Positions 43,883-52,575 are shown, numbered from the stretch's first letter. The stretch is DNA of 64,000 bases from Paenisporosarcina quisquiliarum_A (GCF_043641925.1 NZ_JBHZRU010000009.1:1-64000), one strand, 5' to 3'. Translations and numbers: made by a program. The notes: generated from the sequence alone by a model not told the origin.

Positions 43883-45544
43883 ATGGACACCATTTTTTTA
43901 AAAAATACGTTTAATGAATTACTAATTGCGTTTAAAAATGCAAAAACGTTTGAAGAACAAAACAATTTCTTTAAAGAACTCAACAAACATCGCCTGCTAT
44001 ATGAGGGAACTAAGAACTTACGAATGCTTAACCATTTTAGTGATTTGAATAATGTAAATGCTGAAGAAGAATATACAACTATTCAACAATCAGAATCATT
44101 GTATCTTTCATTAGTAAATGACTATTATGAAACAATTTTATCGGCGACATATAGAGACGACTTGGAGAAAATGTGGGGGGAGCAGCTTTTTAAGTTAGCG
44201 GAAATAAAAATAAAAACATTTAATAATGAGGTAGCTGAAGAAATAGAGAAAGAAAACAAATTGATTTTAGAATACCAGCAAATTTTCAGAAAAGCAGAAA
44301 GTGTTTTTAGAGGAGAAAGCATATCACTTTCTTCACTAATTCCTTATATTTTTTCGTCAGATCGCAATACAAGAAAAGAGGCATTCGAATCTAAGTATCT
44401 ATTCTTTCAAAAAAACGAGAAAGAGTTTGATCGAATTTTAGATGAATTAGTTAAAGTTCGACATCAAATGGCTTTAAAATTAGGATATCCATCGTATATT
44501 GAATTGGGATACCATCGCATGCACCGTACAAATCTCAATCAAGGTGACTTCAAAAAATACCGTAAGCAAGTTAAAGAAGTAGGAGTTCCATTAGTTAACG
44601 ATCTGCGTCATAAGCAAAAAGAGAGATTACAAGTTGAGAAATTAAAGTACTACGATGAACATGTGTACTTTCAAACACCTGCACCTAAACCGGTGGGGGG
44701 TTACCAACAAATTTTGACTACATATCTTCATGTATTTGATGAGTTATCTCCGGAGACTTCAACTTTTTATAATGAAATCATGAGGAATGGTCATCTGGAT
44801 GTTCAAAATAGACCCGAGAAGACTGGTGGTGCATTTGCGACTTACATTGGCCAAGAGGTGGCACCCTATCTTTATTGCAACTTTAATGGGACGTCAAATG
44901 ATGTTCGTGTATTTGCTCATGAAGCGGGCCATGCATTCCAATTTTATATGACTCGAGAGAAACAAATTCACGAATATATTATTCCGTTTGATTCTGCAGA
45001 ATTGTTTTCATTTATAATGGAGCGCTTAGTTTGGCCATGGATGGAACAATTTTTCGGAGATGAAGTAATTCGATATAAATATGAACATCTAACTCAAGGG
45101 ATTATGTATATGCCAATAGCGTCTGTGGTTGATGAGTTTGAACACTTTTTATATCAATATCCAAAAGCGACAACGCTAGAACGGAAACAACAATGGCGAA
45201 AGCTAGAACAGGAATATATGCCGGAAAAAGATTACGATCAAAATGAGTTTCTAGAAAGGGGCATGGGATTTTGTGAATACGGACATATCTTCTCTACCCC
45301 TTTTTATTTTATTGATTATGACTTGGCACATTTTTGTTCCTTACAGATGTGGATGAAGCAACAAAAAGAAGGCGTACCACCAGTTCAATCTTTTATCAGT
45401 ATGTGTGAGAGTGGAGGCAGCTTATCGTTTGAAGATTTGCTAGCACGGGCCAATCTGATGTCTCCTTTTGAAGAAGGTAGTTTAACGACTATACTTGAGG
45501 AAGTACAAGTTTGGTTAAATAACGTGGACCATCACAATTTTTAG
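43883..45544 (+). CDS. pepF: M3 family oligoendopeptidase
   Basis: 553-aa zinc metallopeptidase of family M3 (oligoendopeptidase F type), slightly shorter than typical PepF. The HExxH motif is FAHEAGHAFQ near residue 352, with a downstream Glu in FDSAELFSFIMERL giving the third ligand. It acts in the cytoplasm on short peptides. GGGAGG precedes the ATG. It lies 20 bases upstream of the HTH/F1-beta-like gene, so it is the likely first gene of that operon. pepF is used as a family name; the precise subgroup is uncertain. Confidence 0.85.
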   Translation: MDTIFLKNTFNELLIAFKNAKTFEEQNNFFKELNKHRLLYEGTKNLRMLNHFSDLNNVNAEEEYTTIQQSESLYLSLVNDYYETILSATYRDDLEKMWGEQLFKLAEIKIKTFNNEVAEEIEKENKLILEYQQIFRKAESVFRGESISLSSLIPYIFSSDRNTRKEAFESKYLFFQKNEKEFDRILDELVKVRHQMALKLGYPSYIELGYHRMHRTNLNQGDFKKYRKQVKEVGVPLVNDLRHKQKERLQVEKLKYYDEHVYFQTPAPKPVGGYQQILTTYLHVFDELSPETSTFYNEIMRNGHLDVQNRPEKTGGAFATYIGQEVAPYLYCNFNGTSNDVRVFAHEAGHAFQFYMTREKQIHEYIIPFDSAELFSFIMERLVWPWMEQFFGDEVIRYKYEHLTQGIMYMPIASVVDEFEHFLYQYPKATTLERKQQWRKLEQEYMPEKDYDQNEFLERGMGFCEYGHIFSTPFYFIDYDLAHFCSLQMWMKQQKEGVPPVQSFISMCESGGSLSFEDLLARANLMSPFEEGSLTTILEEVQVWLNNVDHHNF

Positions 45545-45564
45545 TTGAAATTAGGAGTTGAGAA

Positions 45565-46620
45565 ATGTTGAAAGACATTCGATTAAATGCAGAATTATTA
45601 CGCAGAAAAGTTCCGAACTTAACCGTGGCAGCAAAATCAATTGGGATTCGACCAGCCACCGTCTCGAATCTATGTACAGGAAAAATTGATCTTGGTAAGG
45701 CGGAAGTACGAACATTAGTTGGTTTAGCCACTTTAGCCAACTGCACAGTGGATGAACTAATCTTAAGAGAGGTGAAGTTGAACATGATACCAACCCAAAT
45801 TAAAGTGTTAGATTTTTTTGCACCATTGGTTGCTGGAGGAACAGTAGGGATCGTTGCTCGACCAGGTATGGGGCAATTAGTTATTCTTGCTGAGTTGTTA
45901 CAACGTTTGAAAGTATCTACATATGAAACGATTTTATTAATGCCTGAAGCAACTTCGAGTGATATGGAGGAATTAGCTGGGCTAGCTAACTACGTGGTCC
46001 ATTCATGTGAAGAAGCACTCGATAAGATGACTAAATTAGACTCGGAGATTGTATTTATCACAGATAGGAGTTATTTAATTTCAGGAGATTTGTTAGATTT
46101 ACAAGACCGTCTTGTTCATCAAGTGACGAGAGAAATTACAACGATTTTAGTAGATATATCAGGAGACGTCGTTGATGAAGAAATGCCATATGGTCCTCTT
46201 GAAACTTTGTGGCAATTAGATGCTGATTTAGCAGCGAGACATCTATACCCTGCTGTTCATCCTCTACAATCTACATCTTCTATTGTTGAAGGGATCGATT
46301 TAGATCAAAAACATTTCTCTTTACGACAAAGAGCTCAACAACTTCTCCGACGTTATAAAGAATTACTTTCATTTGTAAATGTTCATGGGAAAGAGCGACT
46401 TCAAGAGAAAGATATTACGATTTTTAATCGTGGTGAATTACTTGAATCTTACTTTACTCAGCCTTTTTTCGTTGCAGAAGCTTTTACAAAACAAAAGGGG
46501 TTAGAAGTATCATTAACAGAGACTTTGCGCGACGTTGAAATTATTTTAGATGGAAGGGCAGATACCCTCAATCCTGAAAAAGTACGTTATATCGGTAGTA
46601 TTCAAGAATCTATGTTATAA
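45565..46620 (+). CDS. HTH protein fused to a degenerate F1-ATPase beta-like domain
   Basis: 351 aa. Residues ~1-70 look like an XRE-type helix-turn-helix (LTVAAKSIGIRPATVSNL). Residues ~76-351 align with the nucleotide-binding and C-terminal parts of F1-ATPase beta: IKVLDFFAPLVAGGTVGI; YPAVHPLQSTSS (228-239) for YPAVDPLDSTSR; FTQPFFVAEAFT (297-308); and ILDGRADTLNPEKVRYIGSI near the end. The N-terminal beta barrel is missing and the Walker A GGAGVGKT is ARPGMGQL (98-105), losing the Lys. It probably does not hydrolyse ATP and may be a sensor-regulator; that is inference. Confidence 0.8.
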   Translation: MLKDIRLNAELLRRKVPNLTVAAKSIGIRPATVSNLCTGKIDLGKAEVRTLVGLATLANCTVDELILREVKLNMIPTQIKVLDFFAPLVAGGTVGIVARPGMGQLVILAELLQRLKVSTYETILLMPEATSSDMEELAGLANYVVHSCEEALDKMTKLDSEIVFITDRSYLISGDLLDLQDRLVHQVTREITTILVDISGDVVDEEMPYGPLETLWQLDADLAARHLYPAVHPLQSTSSIVEGIDLDQKHFSLRQRAQQLLRRYKELLSFVNVHGKERLQEKDITIFNRGELLESYFTQPFFVAEAFTKQKGLEVSLTETLRDVEIILDGRADTLNPEKVRYIGSIQESML

Positions 46621-46651
46621 TGAATAAATGGAATTAACTGTATATCGCATG

Positions 46652-46724
46652 AAATACCTTGCATCTTCTAGAATCTCGCCTTAAGGCTGTTAGTGTTCTA
46701 CAAGAATGTCTAGGTATTTTTTTT
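46652..46724 (+). terminator. Long imperfect hairpin with U-tract before the DUF1611 gene
   Basis: AAATACCT (46652-46659) pairs with AGGTATTT (46712-46719); inside, CTTCTAGAA pairs with TTCTACAAG (8 of 9) and GCCTTAAGGC can fold at the tip. A T run ends it. It looks like an intrinsic terminator with an unusually long stem and could act as an attenuator between the HTH/F1-beta gene and the downstream genes. Confidence 0.65.
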
Positions 46725-46770
46725 GTGATATTTATTTTTCTTTCATGAAAAATGAATGGAGGAAAACTAA

Positions 46771-47859
46771 ATGAAGAAGACAGCAATAATATACTGCGAG
46801 AATCATTTTGGAACGATGGATGGGAAAACAGCAAACGGTTTGATTCGAAGCTCAGGCAAATATCAAATCGTTGGTGTGATTGATAGTACGAAGGCAGGCA
46901 TGGATTCAGGAGCAGTGCTTGAAGGAATAGAGAATGGTATTCCTATGTTCGCTAATATAGAAGATGCATTACTAAATTTATCTAGCGTTCCAAATCAATT
47001 TATTTATGGGATTGCACCAGCCGATGCATTTTTGAAAGAATATGAACGCAATGTTATTTTAGAGGCGATGAAACAAGGGATGAACATTGTAAATCCCCTT
47101 CAGGAGTTTCTAACAGATGATGAGCAATTTGTTCAAGCTGCTCTTCACTATGGAGTTGGAATTGAAGATGTAAGGATGCCTCCATTAAAAAAAGATTTAC
47201 ATCTTTTTTCAGGGAGAATCCTACACATTGATACACCAATCGTTGCTGTATTAGGAACAGATGGTGCAGTTGGAAAAAGAACGACTTCTGTTATTCTTGA
47301 AGCGGCTCTACAAGCTAAGGGTTTGAAAGTAGCATTTATTGCGACTGGACAAACCGGTCTCATTCAAGGAGCTAAGTATGGCGTAGCAATTGATGCTATT
47401 CCTTCACAATATATTACGGGTGAAATTGAAAATGAAATAATGAAAGCATATGATGATGAAAATCCAGATATCATCATCGTGGAAGGTCAAGGTGCGTTAA
47501 GTCATCCTTCCTATATTAGTTCTAGTGGGATCTTAAAAGGTTCGAGACCTGGAGCTGTTATTGTACAACATCCACCAATGAGAAAAATGCTTGGTGATTT
47601 TAACTTTATGCCAATGCCTACCGTTAAAAGTGAAATACAACTAATAGAAAATTTTTCGGATTCCAAAGTCGTAGCGATTACAATCAACCATGAAAATATG
47701 ACAGATCAAGAAATTGAAGATGTCGTTGTAGCTTATGAAAATCAACTTCATTTACCAACTACTGATGTATTAAAACACGGGAGTGACAAGCTTGTTGAAA
47801 GCGTTCTTGCAGCGTTTCCTCAATTAGCTAATCGTCAAAAGAAAGCTCTGGTAAATTGA
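46771..47859 (+). CDS. DUF1611 protein (DgcN-like, P-loop)
   Basis: 362 aa of the DUF1611 family. A Rossmann-like N-terminal domain (residues ~1-130) is followed by a P-loop NTPase-like domain with AVLGTDGAVGKRTTSVIL (~residue 163) and IIIVEGQGALSHPSY (~230). A characterised family member, DgcN, takes part in D-glutamate breakdown as an acetyltransferase. Its stop overlaps the racemase start by four bases, so translation is coupled. GGAGG lies before the ATG. Together with the racemase it suggests D-amino-acid metabolism. Confidence 0.85.
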   Translation: MKKTAIIYCENHFGTMDGKTANGLIRSSGKYQIVGVIDSTKAGMDSGAVLEGIENGIPMFANIEDALLNLSSVPNQFIYGIAPADAFLKEYERNVILEAMKQGMNIVNPLQEFLTDDEQFVQAALHYGVGIEDVRMPPLKKDLHLFSGRILHIDTPIVAVLGTDGAVGKRTTSVILEAALQAKGLKVAFIATGQTGLIQGAKYGVAIDAIPSQYITGEIENEIMKAYDDENPDIIIVEGQGALSHPSYISSSGILKGSRPGAVIVQHPPMRKMLGDFNFMPMPTVKSEIQLIENFSDSKVVAITINHENMTDQEIEDVVVAYENQLHLPTTDVLKHGSDKLVESVLAAFPQLANRQKKALVN

Positions 47860-48954
47860 ATCATACTGAATTGCCTCGAATCGAAATAAACCTAGCGAAA
47901 ATTGCTCATAATGCTGAAATGCTTTTAAAATTATACGGTTCTAAAGGAATCGAATTAATGGGTGTTACTAAAGGTGTATGTGGGAGTCCAGAAATTGCTA
48001 AGGTTCTAGTAGAGAAGGGGATGCAGATGCTTGGAGATTCTAAAGTGAAGAATCTGAAGCGGATGCACGATGAAGGTATCCATGCAGAGTTGGTTTTATT
48101 GCGATCACCTGCATTAAGCGAAATTGAAAAAGTCATTCAAACGGTGGATGTGAGTTTGAATTCTGAACTTGTTATTATTAGACAACTTTCTGAAAATGGC
48201 ACTTAAACATCATGTCCTTCATAAGGTCATTCTGATGATTGAAATGGGTGATTTAAGAGAAGGTATATTACCTAAGAGCGCAGTAGATGTAGTACGAGAA
48301 GTTTTACAACTTAGAGGAATACGTTTAGTTGGCATTGGAGCTAATTTTGCTTGTTTCGGCGGAGTCAAACCGACGGATGAAAAGATGAATCAACTTTCTT
48401 TACTAGCTACTCAAATAGAGTCTGAGTTTAATATTACCTTGCCCTATGTATCTGGGGGAAACTCAGCGAACTACAGTTGGTTTATAGAGACTGAACACAC
48501 GAATCGGATTAATAACTTGAGAATTGGAGAATCGATTCTTTTAGGCAGAGAAACGCTGTATCGTGAGGCAATACCGAATTTATTTACAGATGCATTTACT
48601 TTTGTAGCTGAAGTAATTGAATCTAAAATGAAGCCTTCAGTTCCTTATGGAGAAATTGCTCAAAATGTTTTAGGTATATCTCCTGAGTTTGAAGAACGTG
48701 GAGAAATCAGAAGAATTATTCTTGGTGTTGGATTTCAAGATGTGTTGATTTCTGGGCTTACACCGAAATTAAATATTGAAATTCTCGGATCTAGTAGTGA
48801 TCATACAGTTATGGATGCGAAGCAGGAAAATCTGCATGTAGGCGATGAAGTAAGCTTCTCAGTGAATTATGGTGCATTGTTAACACTTATGACTTCAGAA
48901 AATATAAGTAAAAAATATATAAACATGTTAACTCCACATGTTGTGGATAAATAA
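47856..48954 (+). pseudogene. Alanine/ornithine-type racemase, frameshifted
   Basis: A PLP-dependent alanine-racemase-fold enzyme in two frames. The first part (TTG 47856 to a stop at ~48206) contains the cofactor lysine in MGVTKGVCG (Lys39). The second continues from about 48195 as LKHHVLHKVILMIEMGDLRE and runs to 48954 with VSGGNSANYSWF and RIGESILLGRE. Removing one G from AATGGCACTT near 48195-48200 restores a single ~365-residue protein, so this is either a recent mutation or a sequencing error. Its start overlaps the DUF1611 stop. Confidence 0.85.
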
Positions 48955-48957
48955 AAA

Positions 48958-48987
48958 AAGCACTCGGTTCAAATCCGAGTGCTTTTT
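48958..48987. terminator. Two-way terminator between the racemase and sda
   Basis: AAAGCACTCGG pairs with CCGAGTGCTTT, with T runs on both strands. Confidence 0.9.
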
Positions 48988-49005
48988 CCGTTATGGTGAT
49001 TAAAG

Positions 49006-49128
49006 TTAAACTTTTAATGATCGTCTGCGAATCTCTGATTCTAGTAGACTGATGAAATCTGAGCTTAATTTTAACTCTTTTGCTTTGTAGTAGGACTCTA
49101 CTAGTAATTCAGATGAAAGATTACTCAT
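49006..49128 (-). CDS. sda: Sporulation inhibitor Sda
   Basis: 40 aa: MSNLSSELLVESYYKAKELK and then LSSDFISLLESEIRRRSLKV, matching the helical hairpin of B. subtilis Sda. Sda binds sporulation histidine kinases such as KinA and blocks their autophosphorylation, coupling sporulation to DNA replication. The ATG at 49126-49128 has GGAGG upstream. The frame is open further upstream, but those codons are unrelated. A cluster of DnaA boxes lies upstream, as expected since DnaA activates sda in B. subtilis. Confidence 0.92.
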   Translation of the reverse strand: MSNLSSELLVESYYKAKELKLSSDFISLLESEIRRRSLKV

Positions 49129-49238
49129 TTTAAATAGGCACCTCCGATGAATAGTTTTATTTATAGTTTGAATTTTTAATTGATATTTTGGATGTACATT
49201 TAATCTATCAAAATAATTTCCAAAGAACAACCGTTCTG

Positions 49239-49337
49239 TTATCCACAGTTTACAGTGGATAACTTGTGTTTAAGTTGTGTATAGTTTCTCAAACCGTATA
49301 TTTAGCAGCTCTAAATATGTGTATAAAGTTATCCACA
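49239..49337. promoter_or_regulatory. DnaA-box cluster upstream of sda
   Basis: Five sites matching TTATNCACA: 49239-49247 TTATCCACA (plus), 49254-49262 TTATCCACT (minus), 49276-49284 CTATACACA (minus), 49318-49326 TTATACACA (minus), 49329-49337 TTATCCACA (plus). Three are exact. The remainder of the 49129-49586 gap is AT-rich with no further gene. Confidence 0.85.
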
Positions 49338-49586
49338 GTTTTAAAAAATGCGAAATTTGTCGAAACATTTTTTTGGGAATTGGAAAAATAATTGGTAATA
49401 TTAATAAATATTCAGGACATTTAATAGTTATTATCTAAAAATACAGACTTTTCTAATAACTTACTCATTTTTATTCATCGGAAAAATGACTGTTCTTTTT
49501 AATCTACGTTATGGTGAATGTTGTGTATTGTCGAATATAGGAATAAAAATTGATGGTTTTTAGACAAAAGTATTGGAGGATTTTTT

Positions 49587-50135
49587 ATGATATTTCAACA
49601 AGAGGATTTGGTTTTAAGAGAATTAATGAAAGGAGATGCCGCTTTATTAGCCATATGGCTTTCAAATCCAACTGTGTTAGAGTTTTATGAAGGAAGGGAC
49701 AATCCATTCGACTTGGCTAAAGTGCGTCAAAAATTCTTCAACCAAAATGACAGTGAAACAAGATGTATTATTGAATATAAAGGAAAAGAAATCGGTTATC
49801 TTCAATTTTATAAACTAGATCAGGAAGCTTTTTCTGAATACGGACTTAAAGCTTCGAATGAACGAGTTTTTGGTATGGATCAATTCATTGGAGAAGTGGA
49901 TTGTTGGAATCGAGGTGTAGGAACGAAAGTGGTGTCCGCTACTGTTCAATATTTAGTGGAACAAAAACAAGCAGACAAAATCGTTATGGATCCTCAAGTG
50001 GTTAACGAACGCGCAATTGCTTGCTACGAAAAGTGTGGATTTTTAAAAGTGAAGGTTTTACCGCAAAAAGAACTTCATGAAGGCGAGCTTCGAGATTGCT
50101 GGCTAATTGAATATACGAAAAAAGTAAATAGATAA
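49587..50135 (+). CDS. GNAT acetyltransferase, AAC(6')-like
   Basis: 182 aa. It is similar in layout to aminoglycoside 6'-N-acetyltransferases: IGYLQFYKLD, FGMDQFIGEVDCWNRGVGTK (acetyl-CoA-binding GxGxx near residue 112) and a VNERAIACYEKCGF ending. Chromosomal homologues may acetylate other amines, so resistance cannot be assumed. GGAGG precedes the ATG. A strong terminator shared with the convergent RDD gene follows. Confidence 0.85.
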   Translation: MIFQQEDLVLRELMKGDAALLAIWLSNPTVLEFYEGRDNPFDLAKVRQKFFNQNDSETRCIIEYKGKEIGYLQFYKLDQEAFSEYGLKASNERVFGMDQFIGEVDCWNRGVGTKVVSATVQYLVEQKQADKIVMDPQVVNERAIACYEKCGFLKVKVLPQKELHEGELRDCWLIEYTKKVNR

Positions 50136-50166
50136 ACGGCAAAAGCATAAACGCTTTTGCCGTTTT
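50134..50166. terminator. Two-way terminator between acetyltransferase and RDD genes
   Basis: AAACGGCAAAAGC pairs with GCTTTTGCCGTTT around the loop ATAAAC; a short T run follows. Confidence 0.88.
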
Positions 50167-50167
50167 G

Positions 50168-50641
50168 TTATTTCTTTATAAAATGATCTCTCTTCATCAC
50201 ATATGTGTTGGCCATTAAATCATGTAATCCTCGTTTTTCAGGGTGAAAAATAATTAACAAAAACCCAGCAAAAAGAATAACAGAGCTAACAAATGAAGCT
50301 AGGTAACGACCAGTGGAACGGAGTAAGGAAATTCGGTTTCCTTGTACATTCACAATTTGAAGCCCCATAACCAATTTTCCAAGTGTTGCTCGTAAAGGAG
50401 TGGCGGGTAAAATGATGTAATATGCAATCGTTAATATGTAAAAAAGACTTTGTTCGTGTGCTAAATCCATCCCCACATTCAGTCCTGAGACAACTTCCAT
50501 TGATTCAGCCGTTGTTAACCCTATTAATTTTCCTAATCCTAATAGAAGAATAGATAATATGATGAAATCTAAAAATGATGCGAAGAATCTGCTCCAAAAT
50601 CCACCGAATTCAGGATGAAGTACATGCTGTCTGATGCTCAT
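50168..50641 (-). CDS. RDD family membrane protein
   Basis: 157 aa. RDD-domain signature: GFWSRFFASFLDFIILSILL near the start (Arg and Asp of the family name), then PATPLRATLGKLVMGLQIVN and a third membrane segment near residue 120. Three membrane segments in total. Some RDD proteins act in ion transport, but the general role is unknown. The start has a GGAGG-type site upstream. A 43-codon frame lies 24 bases upstream on the same strand. Confidence 0.88.
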   Translation of the reverse strand: MSIRQHVLHPEFGGFWSRFFASFLDFIILSILLLGLGKLIGLTTAESMEVVSGLNVGMDLAHEQSLFYILTIAYYIILPATPLRATLGKLVMGLQIVNVQGNRISLLRSTGRYLASFVSSVILFAGFLLIIFHPEKRGLHDLMANTYVMKRDHFIKK

Positions 50642-50665
50642 TTGATTTCCTCCAAAATATAGTGA

Positions 50666-50797
50666 TTAGTAGTGCTTAAACAAATTGATTATAAGACGAA
50701 ATGGTGCTGAAAACAGTGACCATAAGAAGTGCCCAACTATCTCACCCCAAATATAATCTCTTAATGAATGATCTTTTTCCTTCTTTTTTTTCTCCAT
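50666..50797 (-). CDS. 43-aa small basic/amphipathic peptide
   Basis: ATG with AAGGAG spaced nine bases upstream. The peptide MEKKKKEKDHSLRDYIWGEI is followed by an amphipathic or membrane-binding half (VGHFLWSLFSAPFRLIINLF) and a stop. It lies directly upstream of the RDD gene on the same strand and may be co-transcribed. No family recognised. The remainder of 50798-51071 shows no gene. Confidence 0.5.
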   Translation of the reverse strand: MEKKKKEKDHSLRDYIWGEIVGHFLWSLFSAPFRLIINLFKHY

Positions 50798-51071
50798 TAG
50801 ATTTGTCTCCTTATGTCTAACTTCGTTAGTTGATTTACGTATTTTGTTAAGTAAAGTTTCAAATTACTACTATATGTTTTGAATTAACATTTTTGATTCA
50901 TACTAATCTTAGTTAGAAAATGAGTGGTTGTTAAACTGACTCTTCGAAATGGTACAAGTCTAGTGAAAGTTAGGAATGCTTTAAATGTTACTAAACTAAG
51001 CATCTATAGTTGCTGCAAAACAGACATGACTTTTCAAAGTTGAAAATCTATCAACAAAGTAGGGGGATTAT

Positions 51072-51572
51072 ATGGAGAAAACTAGTAAACAGGTGAAAGC
51101 GAGTTTGACGAATCAATTGAACTATTCATCGAGAAATCTGTGGGGAGGCTTTCTATTTGGACTCGGGGTTGTCGCATTTATTGATGAGACAGTTTTTCAT
51201 CAATTGCTACACTGGCATCATTTTTATGATAAATCTACAACGGACATAGGACTCGTTTCGGATGGGTTATTTCACGCGTTTAGTTGGTTTGCCATTATTG
51301 GGTCTAGCTTTATGCTAGCGGACCTTCATAGAAGGCATGCTTTTGTGATGAAACGCTGGATTGGTGGTGCATTATTAGGTGGTGGGACATTTCAGCTTTA
51401 TGATGGAACGATTCAGCATAAGCTAATGCAGATTCATCAGATTCGCTACAATGTCGATATTACGCCGTATGATGTTGTGTGGAATATCACGGCTTTAGGA
51501 ATGATTATCGCAGCCTATTTCCTTTTGAAGAATACAAACATAAGATCGGAGGAACGTCATGCATACAAATAA
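51072..51572 (+). CDS. DUF2243 family membrane protein
   Basis: 166 aa with four membrane segments. DUF2243 landmarks: GGFLFGLGVVAFIDETVFHQ, LLHWHHFYDKST and FQLYDGTIQHKLMQIHQIRY, rich in His residues that could bind a metal. It overlaps the ctaG-like gene by 14 bases, so the two are translationally coupled; DUF2243 often occurs beside caa3-type CtaG genes. A GGGGG-type site precedes the ATG. Confidence 0.88.
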   Translation: MEKTSKQVKASLTNQLNYSSRNLWGGFLFGLGVVAFIDETVFHQLLHWHHFYDKSTTDIGLVSDGLFHAFSWFAIIGSSFMLADLHRRHAFVMKRWIGGALLGGGTFQLYDGTIQHKLMQIHQIRYNVDITPYDVVWNITALGMIIAAYFLLKNTNIRSEERHAYK

Positions 51573-52350
51573 CCATCTACCTGAACCGATTCTTTGGTTA
51601 CAACTGATCGCCGTATGTATGATAGCCATCGGTTTATATTTAATTGCGATGGTGATCTCAAATAGTCGCTTTAGAAAGTCATGGTCTATATGGAAAACTC
51701 TTTCGTTTTGCATTGGAGTGGTGTTTATCTTTAGTGCTTTCATCGGACCACTCGCGATGAAGGCTCACTCAGACTTCTACCCGCATATGACGAACCATTT
51801 ACTTCTTGGTATGCTCGCTCCAATATTCATCGCTTTTGCATCACCAGTAACTTTATTTTTACGCGTGCTTGACGTTAAAACTGCAAGACGTGTAATTGAA
51901 TGGATGAAGAGTTGGCCGATGCTATTGTTAACACATCCATTAGTTGCAGCTTTGCTAAGCGTTGGAGGACTATGGATTTTATACACGTCAAGTTTATATG
52001 CACTCATGCAACAAAACGTTTTGTTGCATATGTTCGTGCATGTTCATGTGTTCATCGCGAGTTATCTATTTACGATTTCCATTATTTCTTTTGACTATCT
52101 TCCTCATCAATGGAGCTTTCGATTCCGATCGATTGTTCTCTTATTAGCCCTTGCTGCTCATGGGATTTTGTCTAAGTATTTATACGCGCATCCTCCAGAA
52201 GGCGTTTCGAGAATAGATGCGGAAAAGGGTTCGATGTTGATGTATTACGGAGGAGATGCAAGTGAAATCCTTATAATTCTCATCTTCTGTACACAGTGGT
52301 ATAAATCAACTAAACCACGAGTATCCACAGGCACTCATTCCTTTGTATGA
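51559..52350 (+). CDS. ctaG: CtaG-type cytochrome c oxidase assembly factor
   Basis: 263 aa with about seven membrane segments. Family landmarks: HSDFYPHMTNHLLLGMLAPI near residue 72 and conserved His in HMFVHVHVFIASY and MYYGGDASE. caa3-type CtaG proteins help assemble cytochrome c oxidase, probably through copper delivery. No oxidase genes are in this window, so its partner lies elsewhere. GGAGG precedes the ATG, inside the overlapping DUF2243 gene. Confidence 0.88.
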   Translation: MHTNNHLPEPILWLQLIAVCMIAIGLYLIAMVISNSRFRKSWSIWKTLSFCIGVVFIFSAFIGPLAMKAHSDFYPHMTNHLLLGMLAPIFIAFASPVTLFLRVLDVKTARRVIEWMKSWPMLLLTHPLVAALLSVGGLWILYTSSLYALMQQNVLLHMFVHVHVFIASYLFTISIISFDYLPHQWSFRFRSIVLLLALAAHGILSKYLYAHPPEGVSRIDAEKGSMLMYYGGDASEILIILIFCTQWYKSTKPRVSTGTHSFV

Positions 52351-52422
52351 AGTAAAAACAATCGGGCAATCTAATGTTGTTGAGAACAAACTCGCATTGA
52401 GTGATGAAGGAGAGATTTAAAA

Positions 52423-52575
52423 ATGTCTAAGAACAGAGAGCCACATCAAAAAATGACTACTCAAAGTAATGGTCTAACAAAGACACAAGAGGTTTTGTAC
52501 CAAGAAGAATTCAAAAAAGCAGATCGTCATTCGAACGGAAATAAAATAGAAGCTACCAACAAACAAAAACAGTAA
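52423..52575 (+). CDS. yfhE: YfhE-like small protein
   Basis: 50 aa. The middle segment TQEVLYQEEFKKADR matches the signature of YfhE proteins (TQEVLYQREFKAADR). Hydrophilic, function unknown. AAGGAGAG precedes the ATG at suitable spacing. It is shorter than 60 codons and easy to miss. Confidence 0.65.
   Translation: MSKNREPHQKMTTQSNGLTKTQEVLYQEEFKKADRHSNGNKIEATNKQKQ

Noticed and set aside
50820..50845. CTTCGTTAGTTG as a further copy of the palindromic repeat
   Set aside because: Only the TTAGTT part matches, with no AACTAAAGC partner. Too short to call.
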